A DNA stretch of 64,000 nucleotides from Corynebacterium sp. P4-C1 (lineage in GTDB: Bacteria; Actinomycetota; Actinomycetes; Mycobacteriales; Mycobacteriaceae): NCBI RefSeq assembly GCF_030503595.1, contig NZ_CP129966.1:1426001-1490000 (forward strand), in the 5' to 3' direction. Of this stretch, positions 31,615 to 41,689 are shown in pieces. Position 1 is the first letter of the stretch, and each line of letters opens with the position of its first letter. Made by a program: the position numbers and the translations under genes. The notes under the pieces were generated by a model that was given only the letters and a program-made list of their open reading frames with translations, had not been told where the DNA came from and ran no database searches.

Positions 31615-33300
31615 CTACTTCTTCAGCCGCTCGGACAGCGCCCGGCGGGTAGTGCGCGTGGTCACGGCCTCAATCACGGTGACGGGAGCAGGCTTATCGA
31701 CGCCCTCGTACAGCGCCTCCGTCAACTCACCGATCCCAGTGCCCCTGCGGTAGGCAGCACCGTAGCCTGCGGCGAGGGCCTCGATATCCGCGTCGTGCGG
31801 CGTGCCGAAGGCCCGCTCGAAACTGCCGCGGAGCTCTGGCGCCCCGACTTCGAGTGTTTCGAAGATACCGCCGCCGTTGTCGTTGGCCACCACGATGGTG
31901 AGGTTGCCGGGGGTCGGCTGGTCCGGACCGATGAGCAGCCCGCCCGCGTCGTGCAGGAAGGTCAGGTCGCCCACGAGCGCCACGGTGCGCGGGGCACGGA
32001 TCTCGTCCGGGTGCAGCGCCTGCGTCGCCAAGGCGATGCCTGTGGCCTGCGACAACGTGCCGTCAATGCCGGCGACGCCGCGGGCCGAGTAGGTGCTCAC
32101 ACCGTCGAAAGGCATGCCCACCAGGCTCGCGTCGCGCACCGGGTTCGACGAACCGAGGACCAGAGTGTCCCCCATCCCAAGCGAATCGCACACCGCCGCA
32201 GCGGCGTGCAGGCCGGTGAAGCCGAACGTGTCGTCCTCGAGCGCCTTACGGACAGTTTCCGCGCCGACATCCCCGGCGGCCTCGCAGATCTTCAACCACG
32301 TGTCGGTGGGCTGCCCGGTGGCGTTGACGCGGCTGCCCACGCGGTCCGGGTGGCCCGTGACCGTCCCGGTGCGGGTGATGCCGATGACCTCGATCGTGCT
32401 GTCAGCCATCAACGCCATCACGTCGCGGTGAAGAGTCGGGTGGCCGACCACTATCACCTGCTCCGGCTTCGTGGACGCTGCGAAGTCGCCGCCGTCGTGG
32501 CTGACCGCCACCTCGTCCTGGGCGAAGAAGCGGGCGGCCAGCGGGTGGACCTGGTGGAACGGCGTCGGCGCTGTCGGCTCGGCGATGGTGGGCACATGCT
32601 CGAGTCCGGGCACCTCCCACGCCTCGTCGCCGGCGATGACGAGGGTGTTCCTAGTCAAGTCCACATCCACCACGCCATGGTCGACAGCACCTGCCGGACC
32701 AGTGTCGGTGGCACGATGCCCCCGCCCCTCTGCCAGACGCAGGCGGCCCGGCCCCACTCGGCGCGGGCTGCCCACGGGTTCCGGGAGCGCCTCGGGCACG
32801 AGCGGTGTGTCGAAGGCGACATTGATGTGCACCTGGTCGGCATCGAAGCTCACCGCGTCGCCGACCTGCGTGACCTGCTGGGTGGCGGCGTAGCGGCCGA
32901 AGATGCCCTGCTGCCAGATCGTCTGGGAGGCCCCGGTGCCCACGAGACGCTCGGGCCGGTCCGCGCTGATCACTGCCAGCGGCGTGTGGGACATGTGTGC
33001 CTCGATCACAGCCGGGAACGTGTTCGCCACAGCAGTCCCGGACGTCATGACCACGCCGACATGGCGGCGCTGCACGCGTGCGATGCCGAGGGCGGTGAAG
33101 GCGGCCGCGCGTTCGTCGATACGCACGTGCACCGTGATGTCGCGGCGGGCGAGCAGCGCGTACGCCAGCGGCGAATTGCGCGAACCCGGGCACAGCACGA
33201 CATCCGTGACGTGCTCCGCGACCACCTCGGCCACATGGGCGGCCAGCTGCATTGAATCGCTCGCCGGGTTCTCTGGGCTCTCCATGCGGCTATCCGGCAT
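31615..33300 (-). CDS. menD: SEPHCHC synthase (MenD)
   Basis: 561 residues. ThDP enzyme joining 2-oxoglutarate and isochorismate in menaquinone synthesis. N-terminal domain [15 protein letters not shown] and [13 protein letters not shown] with the cofactor-activating Glu; C-terminal ThDP/Mg motif [14 protein letters not shown] and [15 protein letters not shown]. The start overlaps the upstream membrane-protein gene by 11 nt; an internal ATG five codons later is an alternative. The repeat 10-mer lies in its 3' end and encodes VDK. Confidence 0.95.
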   Translation of the reverse strand: MPDSRMESPENPASDSMQLAAHVAEVVAEHVTDVVLCPGSRNSPLAYALLARRDITVHVRIDERAAAFTALGIARVQRRHVGVVMTSGTAVANTFPAVIEAHMSHTPLAVISADRPERLVGTGASQTIWQQGIFGRYAATQQVTQVGDAVSFDADQVHINVAFDTPLVPEALPEPVGSPRRVGPGRLRLAEGRGHRATDTGPAGAVDHGVVDVDLTRNTLVIAGDEAWEVPGLEHVPTIAEPTAPTPFHQVHPLAARFFAQDEVAVSHDGGDFAASTKPEQVIVVGHPTLHRDVMALMADSTIEVIGITRTGTVTGHPDRVGSRVNATGQPTDTWLKICEAAGDVGAETVRKALEDDTFGFTGLHAAAAVCDSLGMGDTLVLGSSNPVRDASLVGMPFDGVSTYSARGVAGIDGTLSQATGIALATQALHPDEIRAPRTVALVGDLTFLHDAGGLLIGPDQPTPGNLTIVVANDNGGGIFETLEVGAPELRGSFERAFGTPHDADIEALAAGYGAAYRRGTGIGELTEALYEGVDKPAPVTVIEAVTTRTTRRALSERLKK

Positions 33301-33931
33301 TGAGGATTCCGTCGAGCTGGTTCAAAAGGTCCTCGGCACCCTGGCGGTACTCATCCGGAAGATCGTCCGGGAGCTCAGTGGGTAGATCCTCCGGCAGCGA
33401 CGGTGGCGCATCTTCGCCGCCGCCCTGCTGGCCCTGCTCGCCCGACTCGCCGCCGTTGTCGTCCTTCTTGCGGTCGCGCCCCAGCAGGTCGTCCAGAATG
33501 CCGGACGGCGTGGTGGTCACCGTTTCTGTCTGGGTGATGGTCACCGGGGCCGGTTCGGGCTTATTCGCGCGGGACTCGGCGCCACGCCACAAGAAGAACA
33601 TTCCAATAGCGGCCAGACCCAGCAAGAGGGCCAGCACCGCCAGCACGATCGAGCCCGACCCGCCGCGAGAAGAGCCGGAATTCTGCGGCTCAGGACGGTA
33701 CGGCTCCTCGTAGGGCTCGTAGCCGCCCGAATCGTAGCTGCCGCCGTACTGGGTTTCGGGGTAGCTCGACTGCGCATAGCGCGAATCCCCCTCCCCCGGC
33801 ATGTACTGGTGCGGGGCGGACTGGCCGCTGCCACCCGCGGACGAAGGGGACTGGGACGGGGACAGGTAACGGGTGCTCGCGTCGGAGATGTCGTCACCGT
33901 GGCGCCCAAACTGTCGGGTCTCGTTATCCAT
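33290..33931 (-). CDS. single-pass membrane protein with low-complexity tails
   Basis: 213 residues from the ATG at 33931, 7 nt after -10 TAGACT (33939-33944), so leaderless. The first ~90 residues are Ser/Gly/Tyr/Pro-rich, one helix follows ([23 protein letters not shown]), then [13 protein letters not shown] and an acidic C-terminus ([20 protein letters not shown]). It overlaps menD by 11 nt, so the two are cotranscribed. Similar orphan proteins are common in Corynebacterium. No function assigned. Confidence 0.75.
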   Translation of the reverse strand: MDNETRQFGRHGDDISDASTRYLSPSQSPSSAGGSGQSAPHQYMPGEGDSRYAQSSYPETQYGGSYDSGGYEPYEEPYRPEPQNSGSSRGGSGSIVLAVLALLLGLAAIGMFFLWRGAESRANKPEPAPVTITQTETVTTTPSGILDDLLGRDRKKDDNGGESGEQGQQGGGEDAPPSLPEDLPTELPDDLPDEYRQGAEDLLNQLDGILNAG

Positions 33932-33967
33932 GGGGGTCAGTCTAGTCCCCGCAGGAAACCACGCCCA

Positions 33968-35563
33968 TTAAGGAAGCGTGAGGCCGAAGACCGGGACAGC
34001 GATGAGGTAGGTGGCGGCGGTGACCAGGACCAGGCCGATGACGTTGAGCCAGATTCCGCCCTTGATCATCTCGCCCATGGTCACATAACCGGAACTGTAG
34101 GCGATCGCGTTCGGCGGGGTCGCCACCGGCAGCATGAACGCGCATGTCGCGGACAGTGCCACCGGAATGGTCAGCAGCAGCACGTTGATGTCGCCGGCCG
34201 CGGTAAGCCGGATGCCCACGGCGACACCGCCCATGATCGGCAGGAAGGTCGCCGCGGTGGCGGTGTTGGAGGTCAGCTCCGTCAGCAGCAGGATGAGCGC
34301 GCCCACAGCCCCGATCAGCAGGATCACTGGCAGGCCAGCGAGGTTCTTGGATGCCTCACCGATCCACAGGGACAGACCCGACTGGGAGAACATCGCGGAC
34401 AGGGACAGACCGCCGCCGAACAGCAGCAGGACATCCCACGGAATGTCCTTGGCGGTCTCCCAATCCAGGATTCGGGTGCCGTTGGATTTCGCCGGAATGG
34501 TGAACATGAGCAGGCCGGCGATGATGCCCACAGCAGCATCGTCGTAGCCGATTTCCCAGCCGAAGTAGTCGATACCCAGCGGGATAAAGACCCAGGACAG
34601 CGCCGCGGCGACGAAGATGATCGCCGACAGGATCTGGCCGGAGGTCCACCCGCCGAGCTTGTCCAGCTCCTCACGGATGAGCTCGCGGCCGCCCGGGATC
34701 TGGTCGATCTCCGGCTTGAACACGTTGATCAGCACAATCCACGCGATGAGCAGGAACAGCACGGCGACCGGGACACCGACGAGCATCCATTTGCCGAAGC
34801 CGATCTCAATGTCGTGGGCTTCCTTCATGTAGCCGTCCAGAAGCGCGTTCGGCGGGGTACCGATGAGCGTGCCCAGCGAACCGATGGACGCCGCGTACGC
34901 GATAGCGAGCATAAGCGCAGTGGCGAACCTCTTCTGCTTGTCCATGCCCCCGACATGGTCGGCAGTCAAAGTCAGGACTGACACACCGATCGGCAACATG
35001 ACCACCGCGGTCGCCGTGTTGGAGACCCACATGGACAAAAAGCCGGTGGCCAGCATGAAACCGAGGATGATCCGGCGGGGGCTGGTGCCGATGAGTTTGA
35101 CCACCCACAACGCCATGCGGCGGTGCAGGTTCCAGCGCTGGATGCCCAGGGCCAAGAGGAAGCCGCCCATGAACAGGAAGATCGTGGACGACGCGTACGG
35201 CGCACTGACTTCCTTGAACTTGGCCACGTTCGCCAACGGGAAAACAGCCAGCGGAATCAGTGCTGTCGCGGCGAGCGGGATCGCCTCGGTCATCCACCAC
35301 ACAGCCATCCACACCGCAACGGCGGCGACAACACGCATGGTCTGCGCGCTGTACTCCGTATCAGGGTCGGCGCCGGAGGACTCGCGGACGACGTCGGCTG
35401 CGCCGGACGGGAAGATGAAGTAGACGACAGCCGCGGCGACAATGCCGAGAACCAAGCCGATGAGCTGACGGCGCCACACACCCTTTTCGGGTGCGGTGCC
35501 GAGATCGCCGTCGGACAATTCCGCCGTGTCCTGTGTCACGGCAGTGGAATAGCTTGTGGTCAT
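33968..35563 (-). CDS. DASS-family (SLC13) sodium/carboxylate symporter
   Basis: 531 residues with about 11-12 membrane helices. The two inverted-repeat signatures SNTATAVV (first half) and TSNTATAATFLPI (second half) are the substrate and sodium site motifs of DASS transporters such as VcINDY, SdcS and corynebacterial DccT. Uptake of succinate, fumarate or malate is expected, though sulfate-type members exist. Possible -10 TATACA and an AGGAAG..AAGG leader precede it. It is a single gene between menC and the menD unit. Confidence 0.88.
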   Translation of the reverse strand: MTTSYSTAVTQDTAELSDGDLGTAPEKGVWRRQLIGLVLGIVAAAVVYFIFPSGAADVVRESSGADPDTEYSAQTMRVVAAVAVWMAVWWMTEAIPLAATALIPLAVFPLANVAKFKEVSAPYASSTIFLFMGGFLLALGIQRWNLHRRMALWVVKLIGTSPRRIILGFMLATGFLSMWVSNTATAVVMLPIGVSVLTLTADHVGGMDKQKRFATALMLAIAYAASIGSLGTLIGTPPNALLDGYMKEAHDIEIGFGKWMLVGVPVAVLFLLIAWIVLINVFKPEIDQIPGGRELIREELDKLGGWTSGQILSAIIFVAAALSWVFIPLGIDYFGWEIGYDDAAVGIIAGLLMFTIPAKSNGTRILDWETAKDIPWDVLLLFGGGLSLSAMFSQSGLSLWIGEASKNLAGLPVILLIGAVGALILLLTELTSNTATAATFLPIMGGVAVGIRLTAAGDINVLLLTIPVALSATCAFMLPVATPPNAIAYSSGYVTMGEMIKGGIWLNVIGLVLVTAATYLIAVPVFGLTLP

Positions 35564-35627
35564 GAGAGAGGGACCTTACTTCCTGTATACGGGCTATAAG
35601 TTTCCTATCAACAACATAAGACACACC

Positions 35628-35662
35628 TCCGGGGGCAACGAAAAAATCACCCCCGAATCACC
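35628..35662 (-). terminator. weak hairpin downstream of menC
   Basis: CCGGGGG and CCCCCGA arms around a loop that contains a T6 run on the minus strand. Lying 26 nt past menC, it could end that transcript, but the T-run is in the loop and not after the stem. Confidence 0.3.
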
Positions 35663-35688
35663 CCAACCGGACGCTCGCAATGCCCGTT

Positions 35689-36648
35689 TCAATCCCCCAG
35701 ATACGTCAGGCAACGGCGAAGCCGCTCGAACCACCAGTCTTTCCGCTCCCCCGGCGCAGCCAACCCGACCAGCCGGTCCGGATCGGGCACGGCATCGGCG
35801 ATGCGCATGCGTCCGCCGACGAACTCGAACGGGCCAGCCACGTCCTCGGCGAACAGGCGCTGCGTGGCTAGCCCTGCAGCTTGGGAGTGCGTCGCCTTCG
35901 CCGCGATCAAACCGGCGCGAATCCCAACCGCGGTGTCGAGCGCTGAAGCGACGGTCAACCTCAACCCCAGATCGGAGCTGATCTGCATCAACCGCCGCAC
36001 CCCACCGAGCGGCGCCACCTTCGCCACCGCCACATCCGCGGCCGCCAGCTCCGCCACGCGGTACGGATCAGCGGCTTTCCTGATCGACTCATCCGCCGCG
36101 ATCGGGGTTGCCACCCGCCGACGCACCTGAGCCAACTCCTCCACCGTGGCGCAGGGCTGCTCGATGTACTCCAGCTCCCCCAGCGTCTCCGCCGCGCGGA
36201 CCGCCTCGTCGACGCTCCAGCCGCCGTTGGCATCCACACGCAGCACCGCATCCGGCCGCGCGGCGCGGACGGCGGCGACGCGGGCCGCGTCGTCGATAAG
36301 CGTCTGCCCTTTCTCCGCGACCTTGATCTTGAACGTGCGCGCCGACGGGTAGCGCGCGAGCACGCCCGGCACCTCATCCGGCGACACAGCGGGCACCGTG
36401 CCGTTGACCTCGACCCAGCCGTCGCCGGTGTCCACGTCCGCGTACCCGGTGAACGCCGCCTCTAGGCCCGCCTTCAACCACGTCGCCGCCTCCGCGTCGC
36501 CGTACTCGACAAACGGGGCGAACTCGCCCCAGCCCGCCGGCCCCTCGATCAGCAACGCCTCCCGCGTGGTGATGCCGCGGAACGGCACCACCATCGGCAA
36601 GGCGACAACGTGGGCGCGGTCGAGAATGTCGTCGGCGGTCAGGCTCAT
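35689..36648 (-). CDS. menC: o-succinylbenzoate synthase
   Basis: 319 residues from the ATG at 36648, 7 nt after -10 TACACT (36656-36661). Enolase-superfamily dehydratase making OSB from SHCHC. Catalytic lysine in TFKIKV, metal ligands in RVDANGGW, YIEQPC and IAADES, second lysine in VAVAKVAPLGG. Divergent from menB with only 16 nt between start codons. Confidence 0.95.
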   Translation of the reverse strand: MSLTADDILDRAHVVALPMVVPFRGITTREALLIEGPAGWGEFAPFVEYGDAEAATWLKAGLEAAFTGYADVDTGDGWVEVNGTVPAVSPDEVPGVLARYPSARTFKIKVAEKGQTLIDDAARVAAVRAARPDAVLRVDANGGWSVDEAVRAAETLGELEYIEQPCATVEELAQVRRRVATPIAADESIRKAADPYRVAELAAADVAVAKVAPLGGVRRLMQISSDLGLRLTVASALDTAVGIRAGLIAAKATHSQAAGLATQRLFAEDVAGPFEFVGGRMRIADAVPDPDRLVGLAAPGERKDWWFERLRRCLTYLGD

Positions 36649-36664
36649 GGGGCAAAGTGTAGGC

Positions 36665-37618
36665 ATGACTTATTCCACCGCCCAGCCATTCGATGCCTCC
36701 CAATGGAAACCCGTCGACGGCTTCGACTTCACCGACATCACTTACCACCGCCACGTCGGCGAAAGCCGCGCCGACGGCATCGTGCGCATCGCATTCGACC
36801 GGCCAGAGGTGCGCAACGCGTTCCGCCCGCATACCGTCGACGAGCTCTACCGCGCGCTCGACCACGCGCGCCGCGATCCGTCCGTGGGCGTCGTGCTGCT
36901 CACCGGCAACGGTCCGTCGCCGAAAGACGGCGGCTGGGCGTTCTGCTCCGGGGGCGACCAGCGCATCCGCGGCCGCTCCGGCTACCAGTACGCGACCAGC
37001 CACGACGGCGATGTCGAAGCCGCCACCGCCGACCATGTCGACGAAGCCCGCGTCAAAGCCGAGGGCGGCCGACTGCACATTCTCGAAGTCCAGCGCCTCA
37101 TCCGCACCATGCCCAAGGTGGTCATCGCCGTGGTGGGCGGCTGGGCCGCCGGCGGCGGGCACTCCCTCCACGTCGTGTGCGACATGACCATCGCCTCCCG
37201 CGAAGAAGCCCGCTTCAAGCAGACCGACGCCGATGTCGGCTCCTTCGACGGCGGCTACGGCTCGGCCTACCTGGCCAAACAAGTCGGCCAGAAATTCGCC
37301 CGCGAAATCTTCTTCCTCGGCCGCACCTACTCCGCTGAGGACATGCACCGCATGGGCGCCGTGAATATCGTCGCCGACCACGCCGAGCTCGAAGAAGAAG
37401 CCATCCAGGTCGCCCGCGAAATCAACGGCAAGTCCCCCACCGCCCAGCGCATGCTCAAATTCGCATTCAATTTGCTTGACGACGGCCTCATGGGCCAGCA
37501 AGTCTTCGCCGGCGAAGCCACCCGACTGGCGTACATGACCGACGAAGCTGTGGAAGGCCGCGACTCCTTCCTGGAGAAGCGCCCGCCGAACTGGGACGAG
37601 TTTCCGTTCTATTACTAA
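36665..37618 (+). CDS. menB: 1,4-dihydroxy-2-naphthoyl-CoA synthase
   Basis: 317 residues from ATG 36665 (MTYSTAQPFDASQWKPVDG); the frame is open further upstream, but that part is antisense to menC. Crotonase-fold enzyme closing the naphthoate ring of OSB-CoA. Oxyanion-hole blocks FCSGGDQRIRG and VVGGWAAGGGHSLHVVCDM, catalytic Asp in TDADVGSFDGGYGS and the terminal Tyr pair FPFYY. The promoter must lie inside menC or the 16-nt gap. Confidence 0.96.
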   Translation: MTYSTAQPFDASQWKPVDGFDFTDITYHRHVGESRADGIVRIAFDRPEVRNAFRPHTVDELYRALDHARRDPSVGVVLLTGNGPSPKDGGWAFCSGGDQRIRGRSGYQYATSHDGDVEAATADHVDEARVKAEGGRLHILEVQRLIRTMPKVVIAVVGGWAAGGGHSLHVVCDMTIASREEARFKQTDADVGSFDGGYGSAYLAKQVGQKFAREIFFLGRTYSAEDMHRMGAVNIVADHAELEEEAIQVAREINGKSPTAQRMLKFAFNLLDDGLMGQQVFAGEATRLAYMTDEAVEGRDSFLEKRPPNWDEFPFYY

Positions 37619-37634
37619 CTGTTGCTAGTGGCTC

Positions 37635-39077
37635 TTATCCCCGCACCTGCGGCCCGCGCAGCAGCCGATGAGCTAGCACTGCGCTGCCAGCGAATAGCAA
37701 CGCACCAATAACCGCAGCGACGACGAACCGCGTCGCAGTCGTGGCAGTCTCCGGCCAGGCGGTCGGCGCGATGATCCAAAGTGCGCTCTGAGCGAGGACG
37801 TCACCGCCAATGGTGACGGAGAAAATGGTCACGAACAGCGTCCATGCAAGCGCCCAGCCCACGCCCCAGCGGACAGTGACAGCCAGCGAAAAGAATGCCA
37901 TCGCGCCGCCGATGAGGACGGCGAGAAGGAGGCGACGGGCGGCGTCGATAAGCGTGGCCCCGCTGGTGACTGCCGCGACGAGCGCAACAAGCGTGACCAC
38001 AATGAGCAGCCATCCGAGCAGTGCTGCGCGGACGCGGGGGTGCTCAATCTGCATGAGCGGCCAGGCGTGGCGCAACTGCGGCCACACGAGCACCGGTAAG
38101 AGGCCCGCGCCGACAGGCAGGATCGCGTAGGTGAACAGGCCAGTGCGCACGGACGGGTCGTAGCGCAGGGCGAAGAGCATGACCAGAACGGACAGGATCA
38201 CGCACGCGGTCACAGCCGGGTTCAGCGCGGCGCGGTGGATGCCGCGTAGCGCAGCCAGGCGCGGCACGGCAGCCGGGCGGTTCACCGCGGGAAATGCGGG
38301 ATTGTCGGTCACAGGCGCGGTCACCGCATGGACGGTCCGGCGGGGCAGGCGTAGAGGAGTCGTGCGCGGCGGCACTGCCACTGCGCACGCCATGCCCGCC
38401 GCGGCGAGCAACCCGCACAGGGCGAAAGCCGGCCACGGCGACTCGTTTAGCAACGGCGAGTCCGGTTCCAGCGGGGTTGCGTTGATGTGGAGCCCCATCG
38501 CCGGCACGACCAGACGCATCGGCCAGGCGCCGGGGTTGAGCCACCACCATTCGCGCTCAGCGAGGAAGCCGAGGCCGAACTGCCACACGACTGCGAAGCC
38601 AAGCGCCGCGAGCAGACCATAGCGGCGGCTGATCCCGGCGGCGAGACCGGCCGCGCCGAGTGAGCCGACCCACGTGAAAAACGCGATCAGCAAAACGCGT
38701 GGAGCATGATCCAGGCCGAAGAGCGCGGCAAACGCCCACGTCGCACCGAAATCCAGCAGGAAGAACAGCCCGAGCGCGGCCCACACGACCAGCAAGCGTG
38801 CGGTACGCGTCGCATGCCGTGATGCCGGGCGCCACAACGTCCCGCCGGAGCGGGATTGTTTCTCCCGTTGTTCCGCCAGCCCGGCGTACAGCGCGGCGAT
38901 CGGCGCGAGCATGCCCGTGACCAGCAATGCCTGCCAGTTGAGCAGGTCGGTGGCGTCGTCAATGCTGCCCACCAGCGACATCCCCGATAGGACGACACCC
39001 AGCACCAGCCCGCCGACGGCGAGCCACCACACAACGGATCCTTTCGCGCGGATCCATTCAGCACGCAATTCCCGCAT
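37635..39077 (-). CDS. ABC exporter permease
   Basis: 480 residues with about 12 predicted helices in two halves (MRELRAEWIRAKGSVVWWLA... and AALRGIHRAALNPAVTACVILSVLV...), separated by a polar linker rich in P, R and T. The plan resembles a fusion of two six-helix ABC-2 permeases like LanE/LanG. Its ATG is 5 nt after the ATPase stop. With the adjacent two-component system it suggests export of, or resistance to, an antimicrobial or envelope-active compound; the substrate is unknown. Confidence 0.75.
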   Translation of the reverse strand: MRELRAEWIRAKGSVVWWLAVGGLVLGVVLSGMSLVGSIDDATDLLNWQALLVTGMLAPIAALYAGLAEQREKQSRSGGTLWRPASRHATRTARLLVVWAALGLFFLLDFGATWAFAALFGLDHAPRVLLIAFFTWVGSLGAAGLAAGISRRYGLLAALGFAVVWQFGLGFLAEREWWWLNPGAWPMRLVVPAMGLHINATPLEPDSPLLNESPWPAFALCGLLAAAGMACAVAVPPRTTPLRLPRRTVHAVTAPVTDNPAFPAVNRPAAVPRLAALRGIHRAALNPAVTACVILSVLVMLFALRYDPSVRTGLFTYAILPVGAGLLPVLVWPQLRHAWPLMQIEHPRVRAALLGWLLIVVTLVALVAAVTSGATLIDAARRLLLAVLIGGAMAFFSLAVTVRWGVGWALAWTLFVTIFSVTIGGDVLAQSALWIIAPTAWPETATTATRFVVAAVIGALLFAGSAVLAHRLLRGPQVRG

Positions 39078-39082
39078 CGTGG

Positions 39083-39799
39083 CTAGCGCACCTCCCCCGC
39101 CGCGGCGGTGCCGCGGGTGAGCTGGAAGAAGGACTCCTCCAGATTCGGCCCGAGTTCGCGCAGCTCACCAGCGAAGCGCACAGTGCCGTCGGCGATCACG
39201 GTCGCATCGTCGGCCAGGTGCAGCACCTCACCGAGCTGGTGCGAGCTGACCAGCACCGTGCGCCCGGCGCGGGCATAGTCCCGCAAATACCCACGCAGGT
39301 GCGCGATCCCCTCCGGGTCGAGGCCGTTCTGCGGTTCGTCGAGCACCAGCACTGGCGGCTCGCCGAGCAGCGCCTGCGCCAGTGCGAGGCGCCCCTTCAT
39401 GCCGGTGGAGAAATTCGACGCCTTCTTCTTGCCCGCGGTGCCCAGCCCGACGAGCTCAATGACCCGGTCCGCCTCCGAATCCGGCAACCCGAGCAGCGTG
39501 GTGTGCACCCGCAGGTTGTCGCGAGCGCTGAGGTGCCCGTAGAACGCCGGGTCGTTGATCGACGCACCGACAAAGCGCAGCCGCGAACGCTCAAACGGCT
39601 GCCCCATCAGCGTCACCGCGCCGCTGTCCGGCTCAACGAGTCCCAGCAGCACGGACATCAGCGTCGACTTGCCGGCGCCATTCGGCCCGAGCAGCGCATG
39701 TACGCGCCCGGGAACGGTCGTCAGCGACACTCCGTCCAGTACACGGTGGTCGCCGAAAGCGACGGAAACGTCTTTGCAGGCAAGGTGCGAGTTGATCAT
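39083..39799 (-). CDS. ABC exporter ATP-binding protein
   Basis: 238 residues from ATG 39799, 7 nt after -10 AACAAT (39807-39812); an ATG three codons upstream is less likely. Walker A LLGPNGAGKST, signature FSTGMKGRLALAQ (variant of LSGGQ), Walker B VLVLDEPQNGLDPEG and switch VLVSSHQ. SINDPAFYGHLSARDNL is typical of bacitracin/lantibiotic-type exporters. Probably controlled by the palindrome at 39835-39850 through the adjacent response regulator. Confidence 0.9.
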   Translation of the reverse strand: MINSHLACKDVSVAFGDHRVLDGVSLTTVPGRVHALLGPNGAGKSTLMSVLLGLVEPDSGAVTLMGQPFERSRLRFVGASINDPAFYGHLSARDNLRVHTTLLGLPDSEADRVIELVGLGTAGKKKASNFSTGMKGRLALAQALLGEPPVLVLDEPQNGLDPEGIAHLRGYLRDYARAGRTVLVSSHQLGEVLHLADDATVIADGTVRFAGELRELGPNLEESFFQLTRGTAAAGEVR

Positions 39800-39834
39800 G
39801 CGCACCATTGTTCAGCGCCAGGTCAGCGCTGTGA

Positions 39835-39850
39835 TCCTCCTGCGGGAGGA
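39835..39850. promoter_or_regulatory. palindromic operator of the ABC exporter promoter
   Basis: TCCTCCTGCGGGAGGA (6-bp arms). Its centre is 43.5 nt upstream of the predicted leaderless start at 39799, next to or over the -35 region. A 14/16 identical copy lies at the same distance from the histidine kinase start. Likely binding site of the NarL-type regulator encoded next to it. Confidence 0.65.
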
Positions 39851-39854
39851 ATTT

Positions 39855-40535
39855 CTACTCAGCGATTCCCGCCCGTTGCGCGATCAGCACCAGTGCCACG
39901 CGGTCGCGCGCGCCGAGCTTGTGCAGCAAATTCTTCACATGCGTTTTCACTGTGGTTTCCGCGATGAACAGCCGCTGCGCGATCTCCGCGTTCGTCGCCC
40001 CATCCGCGATTTCCGCGAGCACCTCCAGCTCCCTGCCGGTGAGCAGCGACATCGCCTGGCGCTCAAAATCATTCAGCGCATTTCGCTTATCGACGCCGCC
40101 CCGCACCCATTCCAGCACCCTCCCCGTCACACCACTTGCCAGGACGGAATCGCCTCGAGCAACGGTGCGGACGGCGTCGGCAAGCGCGTCCGGTTCAGCG
40201 TCTTTGAGCAGAAATCCGTGGACTCCGGCCTCGATCGCCTCCTGCACGAGAGCGTCGTCGTCGAAGGTGGTCAGCATGATCACCTTCGGACCCAAAGGCA
40301 TGATCTGGCGTGCTGCGGAGATCCCATCGAGCACCGGCATCCGGATATCCAGAACTGCCACATCGATATCGCTGCCGGTGCCGGGGGCAGAACCAATGCA
40401 GCTTGCCTCCGCTTGGGTCACCGCCTCCGCGCCGTTTCGGGCGGTGGCCACCACTTCGATGTCCGGCTGCGTGTTCAAGATGGTGGTGAGGGCGGACAGG
40501 AGCATGGGTTGATCGTCGGCAAGCAAAATGCGCAT
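39855..40535 (-). CDS. NarL/LuxR-family response regulator
   Basis: 226 residues. Receiver domain with acidic pocket (LLADDQ), phospho-acceptor Asp in VAVLDIRMPVLDG, TTF and the conserved Lys in LLKDAEPD. C-terminal LuxR helix-turn-helix LTGRELEVLAEIADGATNAE and TVKTHVKNLLHKLG. It is encoded directly after its kinase and upstream of the ABC genes. The linker carries the repeat 10-mer, coding VDK. Predicted to bind the two palindromes at 39835 and 41691. Confidence 0.92.
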   Translation of the reverse strand: MRILLADDQPMLLSALTTILNTQPDIEVVATARNGAEAVTQAEASCIGSAPGTGSDIDVAVLDIRMPVLDGISAARQIMPLGPKVIMLTTFDDDALVQEAIEAGVHGFLLKDAEPDALADAVRTVARGDSVLASGVTGRVLEWVRGGVDKRNALNDFERQAMSLLTGRELEVLAEIADGATNAEIAQRLFIAETTVKTHVKNLLHKLGARDRVALVLIAQRAGIAE

Positions 40536-40536
40536 C

Positions 40537-41655
40537 TCACACCCCCAACGTCGCGGTCACGGTGACTGTGTTGCTGTCCTGCGTGAAATCCAGATGGCCC
40601 CCTGTGGCTCGTGCGCGCTCCTGCATGCCGACAATGCCCGTACCCGCGCCCGGGTTAGGTGACGGCCGCCCCGTCGACGCGATCTTCACGACGATATTGC
40701 CCTTTTCCTGCGCGATGGTGACGCGGGCTGCGGGCTTGTCCTGGTGCTTCACAGCGTTGTTCAACGACTCACCGATGATGCGGTTCGCCGCTTGCTCCGT
40801 GATTGCCGGCATCTTCAACGAGTCCGGCATGTCCAGCGCAACCTCCATGCCGGTGGAACGGAACCGGTCGACGACGGCCGGAATACTGTCCGCACCACCG
40901 GCCGGAGCTAACCCCGGCCCCTCGTCGCGCAGGCCCTTGACCAGCAACCGGATGTCCCTGAGCGACTCAGCCGCAACATTACGGATGAGCTCCAGCGACT
41001 CCCGCTCGGTGCCCGCGGCGAGCCCAGCATTCGCCTGCACCTTGATCAACGTCAGGGAATGCCCGAGCACATCATGAATCTCACGTGCGGTGTCCAGCCG
41101 CTCCTCCTCCCGCGCAGCGGCGATCTTCTCTTCCCGCCTACGCGCCTCGTTCGCCTTCGCCGCTTCTTCGGCCGCCCCGTTCGCCGCCATGAGGTACGCG
41201 ACCGCAAGAACCGCCCAGTGCAACGCCAGCATGAGAGCCGCATCGACCGGCCTACGGTAGAAAAGCACAAGCCGGTCATCCCACGTCCACATGAACGGAG
41301 AAGCGACCGACCACGCCGCAGCCGCACCCGCGATGGTCCAGGCGAATCTGCCGCCCACCTTCCGCCGTGCGAGGTACACCGCCAACGGCACGAGCACGAC
41401 CCACAGCGTGTATCCGATATTCGTCGGCGCGATGACCCAGAGAACCGACCACGCAATGTTCAGCCCCACCATGAGCGCGGATACCAACGCTGGCCGCCGC
41501 TGCCACTGCGCCAACGCCCCCACGAACGCCCACGACAACGCCGCTTGAATCCAATCTGTCGCACCGACGCGCCCAGTGAACAGCATCGCCGTGTACGCCG
41601 TCGCGAGAACGGCACCCAGCAGGGACACCACAACCTCACCGGATCTCATACGCAC
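40537..41655 (-). CDS. NarL-partner sensor histidine kinase
   Basis: 372 residues from a GTG 7 nt after -10 TAGGCT (41663-41668), so leaderless. About five N-terminal helices form a short membrane sensor. HisKA_3 dimerisation domain with the phospho-His in DTAREIHDVLGHSLTLIKVQ. ATPase domain with N-box ANRIIGESLNNAVKHQ and G-box GTGIVGMQERA. Stop and regulator start are essentially contiguous. The kinase promoter carries the shared palindrome, implying autoregulation. Confidence 0.92.
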   Translation of the reverse strand: MRMRSGEVVVSLLGAVLATAYTAMLFTGRVGATDWIQAALSWAFVGALAQWQRRPALVSALMVGLNIAWSVLWVIAPTNIGYTLWVVLVPLAVYLARRKVGGRFAWTIAGAAAAWSVASPFMWTWDDRLVLFYRRPVDAALMLALHWAVLAVAYLMAANGAAEEAAKANEARRREEKIAAAREEERLDTAREIHDVLGHSLTLIKVQANAGLAAGTERESLELIRNVAAESLRDIRLLVKGLRDEGPGLAPAGGADSIPAVVDRFRSTGMEVALDMPDSLKMPAITEQAANRIIGESLNNAVKHQDKPAARVTIAQEKGNIVVKIASTGRPSPNPGAGTGIVGMQERARATGGHLDFTQDSNTVTVTATLGV

Positions 41656-41689
41656 GCGATCGAGCCTAACCGCCCGTGTCCGTCCGCTC

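Noticed and set aside
36398..36664. N-terminal extension of menB
   Set aside because: The extra 89 residues are the reverse complement of menC; MenB family similarity begins at MTYSTAQPFD.
41661..41670. Possible DtxR-type iron box near the kinase gene
   Set aside because: Only a short GCCTAAC half is present, without the 19-bp palindrome needed; it overlaps the -10 hexamer, which explains the bases.
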